Below, in pieces: positions 5,488 through 6,233 of a stretch of DNA of 6,233 nt. Both the position numbers and the translations under genes were made by a program. The notes under the pieces are model-generated. The model worked only from the letters and a program-made list of their open reading frames with translations, did not search any database and was not told where the DNA came from. The stretch covers positions 1 through 6,233 of the forward strand of contig JAABPT010000098.1 in NCBI GenBank assembly GCA_011391855.1, written 5' to 3'. Within the stretch, counting starts at the first letter, position 1. Each line of letters opens with the position of its first letter. This DNA comes from Burkholderiales bacterium (GTDB lineage: Bacteria; Pseudomonadota; Gammaproteobacteria; Burkholderiales; Burkholderiaceae_C).

Positions 5488-6233
5488 ATGTCACTGGCCC
5501 CCCTGGCGACCGCCCTGGTCGCACCGTTCGAAAACCTGAGGATGACCGACGTCGAGGTGGTGGGCGGCAAGAACGCCTCTCTCGGCGAAATGATCAGCCA
5601 GCTGGCCGCCACCGGCGTGCGCGTGCCCGGCGGCTTTGCCACCACGGCGCACGCCTTCCGCGAATTCGTGGGCCATGGCGGCCTGGGGCGGCGCATCCAG
5701 GACAAGTTGGCCACGCTGGACGTGGACGACGTGCGCGCGCTGGCCGCGGCCGGTGCGCAGATCCGCCAGTGGATCGTCGACACCCCGCTGCCGCCGGCAC
5801 TGGAAATCGCCATCCGCGAGCATTTCGAACGCTTGGTGGCCGGCAGTCCCGGCGCCAGCTTTGCCGTGCGTTCGTCGGCCACGGCCGAAGACCTGCCCGA
5901 CGCATCGTTCGCGGGCCAGCAGGAAACGTTCCTGAACGTGACCGGCATCGACGACGTGCTGCACCGCATCAAGGAAGTCTTTGCCTCCCTGTACAACGAC
6001 CGCGCCATCAGCTACCGCGTGCACAAGGGCTTCGCGCATGCCGAGGTGGCGCTGTCGGCCGGCGTGCAGCGCATGGTGCGCTCCGACCTGGGCTCGGCTG
6101 GCGTCATTTTCACCATCGACACCGAGTCGGGCTTCAAGGACGTGGTCTTCATCACCTCGAGCTACGGCCTGGGCGAAACGGTGGTGCAGGGATCGGTGAA
6201 CCCCGACGAGTTCTATGTGCACAAGCCGCTGTT
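5488..6233 (+). CDS. ppsA: phosphoenolpyruvate synthase PpsA, 5' part
   Basis: PEP synthase makes phosphoenolpyruvate from pyruvate and ATP (releasing AMP and Pi), the entry to gluconeogenesis from C3 compounds. The window holds 248 codons plus two bases; the family is about 790-800 residues, so roughly two thirds, including the catalytic His domain and the Thr phosphorylated by PpsR, lies beyond the edge. What is visible is the N-terminal ATP-grasp-like PEP/pyruvate-binding domain: VVGGKNASLGEM (24-35), GVRVPGGFATTAHAFREF (43-60), the ATP-binding FAVRSSATAEDLPDASFAGQ (125-144), then SAGVIFTIDTESGF (203-216), SSYGLGETVVQGSVNPDEF (224-242). The reading frame is open throughout. Start ATG at 5488 has GGAG 7 bases upstream. 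It is transcribed divergently from its regulator ppsR. Confidence 0.97.
   Translation, partial: MSLAPLATALVAPFENLRMTDVEVVGGKNASLGEMISQLAATGVRVPGGFATTAHAFREFVGHGGLGRRIQDKLATLDVDDVRALAAAGAQIRQWIVDTPLPPALEIAIREHFERLVAGSPGASFAVRSSATAEDLPDASFAGQQETFLNVTGIDDVLHRIKEVFASLYNDRAISYRVHKGFAHAEVALSAGVQRMVRSDLGSAGVIFTIDTESGFKDVVFITSSYGLGETVVQGSVNPDEFYVHKPL

Noticed and set aside
5491..6222. A 243-codon minus-strand frame opposite ppsA
   Set aside because: ppsA in the + frame from 5488 has every expected N-terminal motif; the antisense frame is His/Gly/Arg-rich shadow.
1..6233. Mobile element, CRISPR array, toxin-antitoxin or other accessory system
   Set aside because: No transposase or integrase, no regularly spaced repeats and no compositional shift are visible; all long genes are recognised core genes in a familiar order.

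Overview
The window looks like an ordinary chromosomal housekeeping segment from a high-GC betaproteobacterium, most probably Burkholderiales and Comamonadaceae-like (Acidovorax, Variovorax or Hydrogenophaga type). I base this on the strongly G/C-biased third codon positions, the gene order lpxD-fabZ-lpxA-lpxB-rnhB-rRNA methyltransferase followed by a divergent ppsR/ppsA pair, and the look of the proteins. Genus is inference. I see no mobile element, CRISPR array, tRNA or rRNA, and no convincing new defence or metabolic system.

Region 1 (1-4449, + strand) is a tightly packed operon whose 5' part lies outside the window. It holds the 3' part of lpxD, a possible 26-codon ORF wedged between lpxD and fabZ, then fabZ, lpxA, lpxB, rnhB and a SpoU/TrmH-family RNA methyltransferase. 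Spacings run from -29 to +17 bases (+78 between lpxD and fabZ if the small ORF is not real), so co-transcription and translational coupling are likely. LpxA, LpxD and LpxB carry out acylation and disaccharide-forming steps of lipid A synthesis. FabZ draws on the same (R)-3-hydroxyacyl-ACP pool for phospholipid fatty acids. RnhB removes RNA from RNA:DNA hybrids, and the methyltransferase acts on an unidentified RNA, probably rRNA.

Region 2 (4450-5283, - strand) holds ppsR, which runs convergently into the methyltransferase gene with only 9 bp between the stop codons. A 10-bp direct repeat spans both stops, and a strong GC hairpin lies just inside the methyltransferase 3' end.

Region 3 (5284-6233) is a 204-bp divergent intergenic region with probable promoters, followed by the 5' part of ppsA (PEP synthase), cut by the window edge. 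PpsR is the bifunctional kinase/phosphorylase that switches PEP synthase off and on, so regulator and target are divergent neighbours.

The points most worth a second look are the coupled small ORF between lpxD and fabZ, the acyl-chain 'ruler' positions in LpxA (Phe169) and LpxD (Val at the E. coli Met290 position), and the arrangement at the methyltransferase/ppsR junction.
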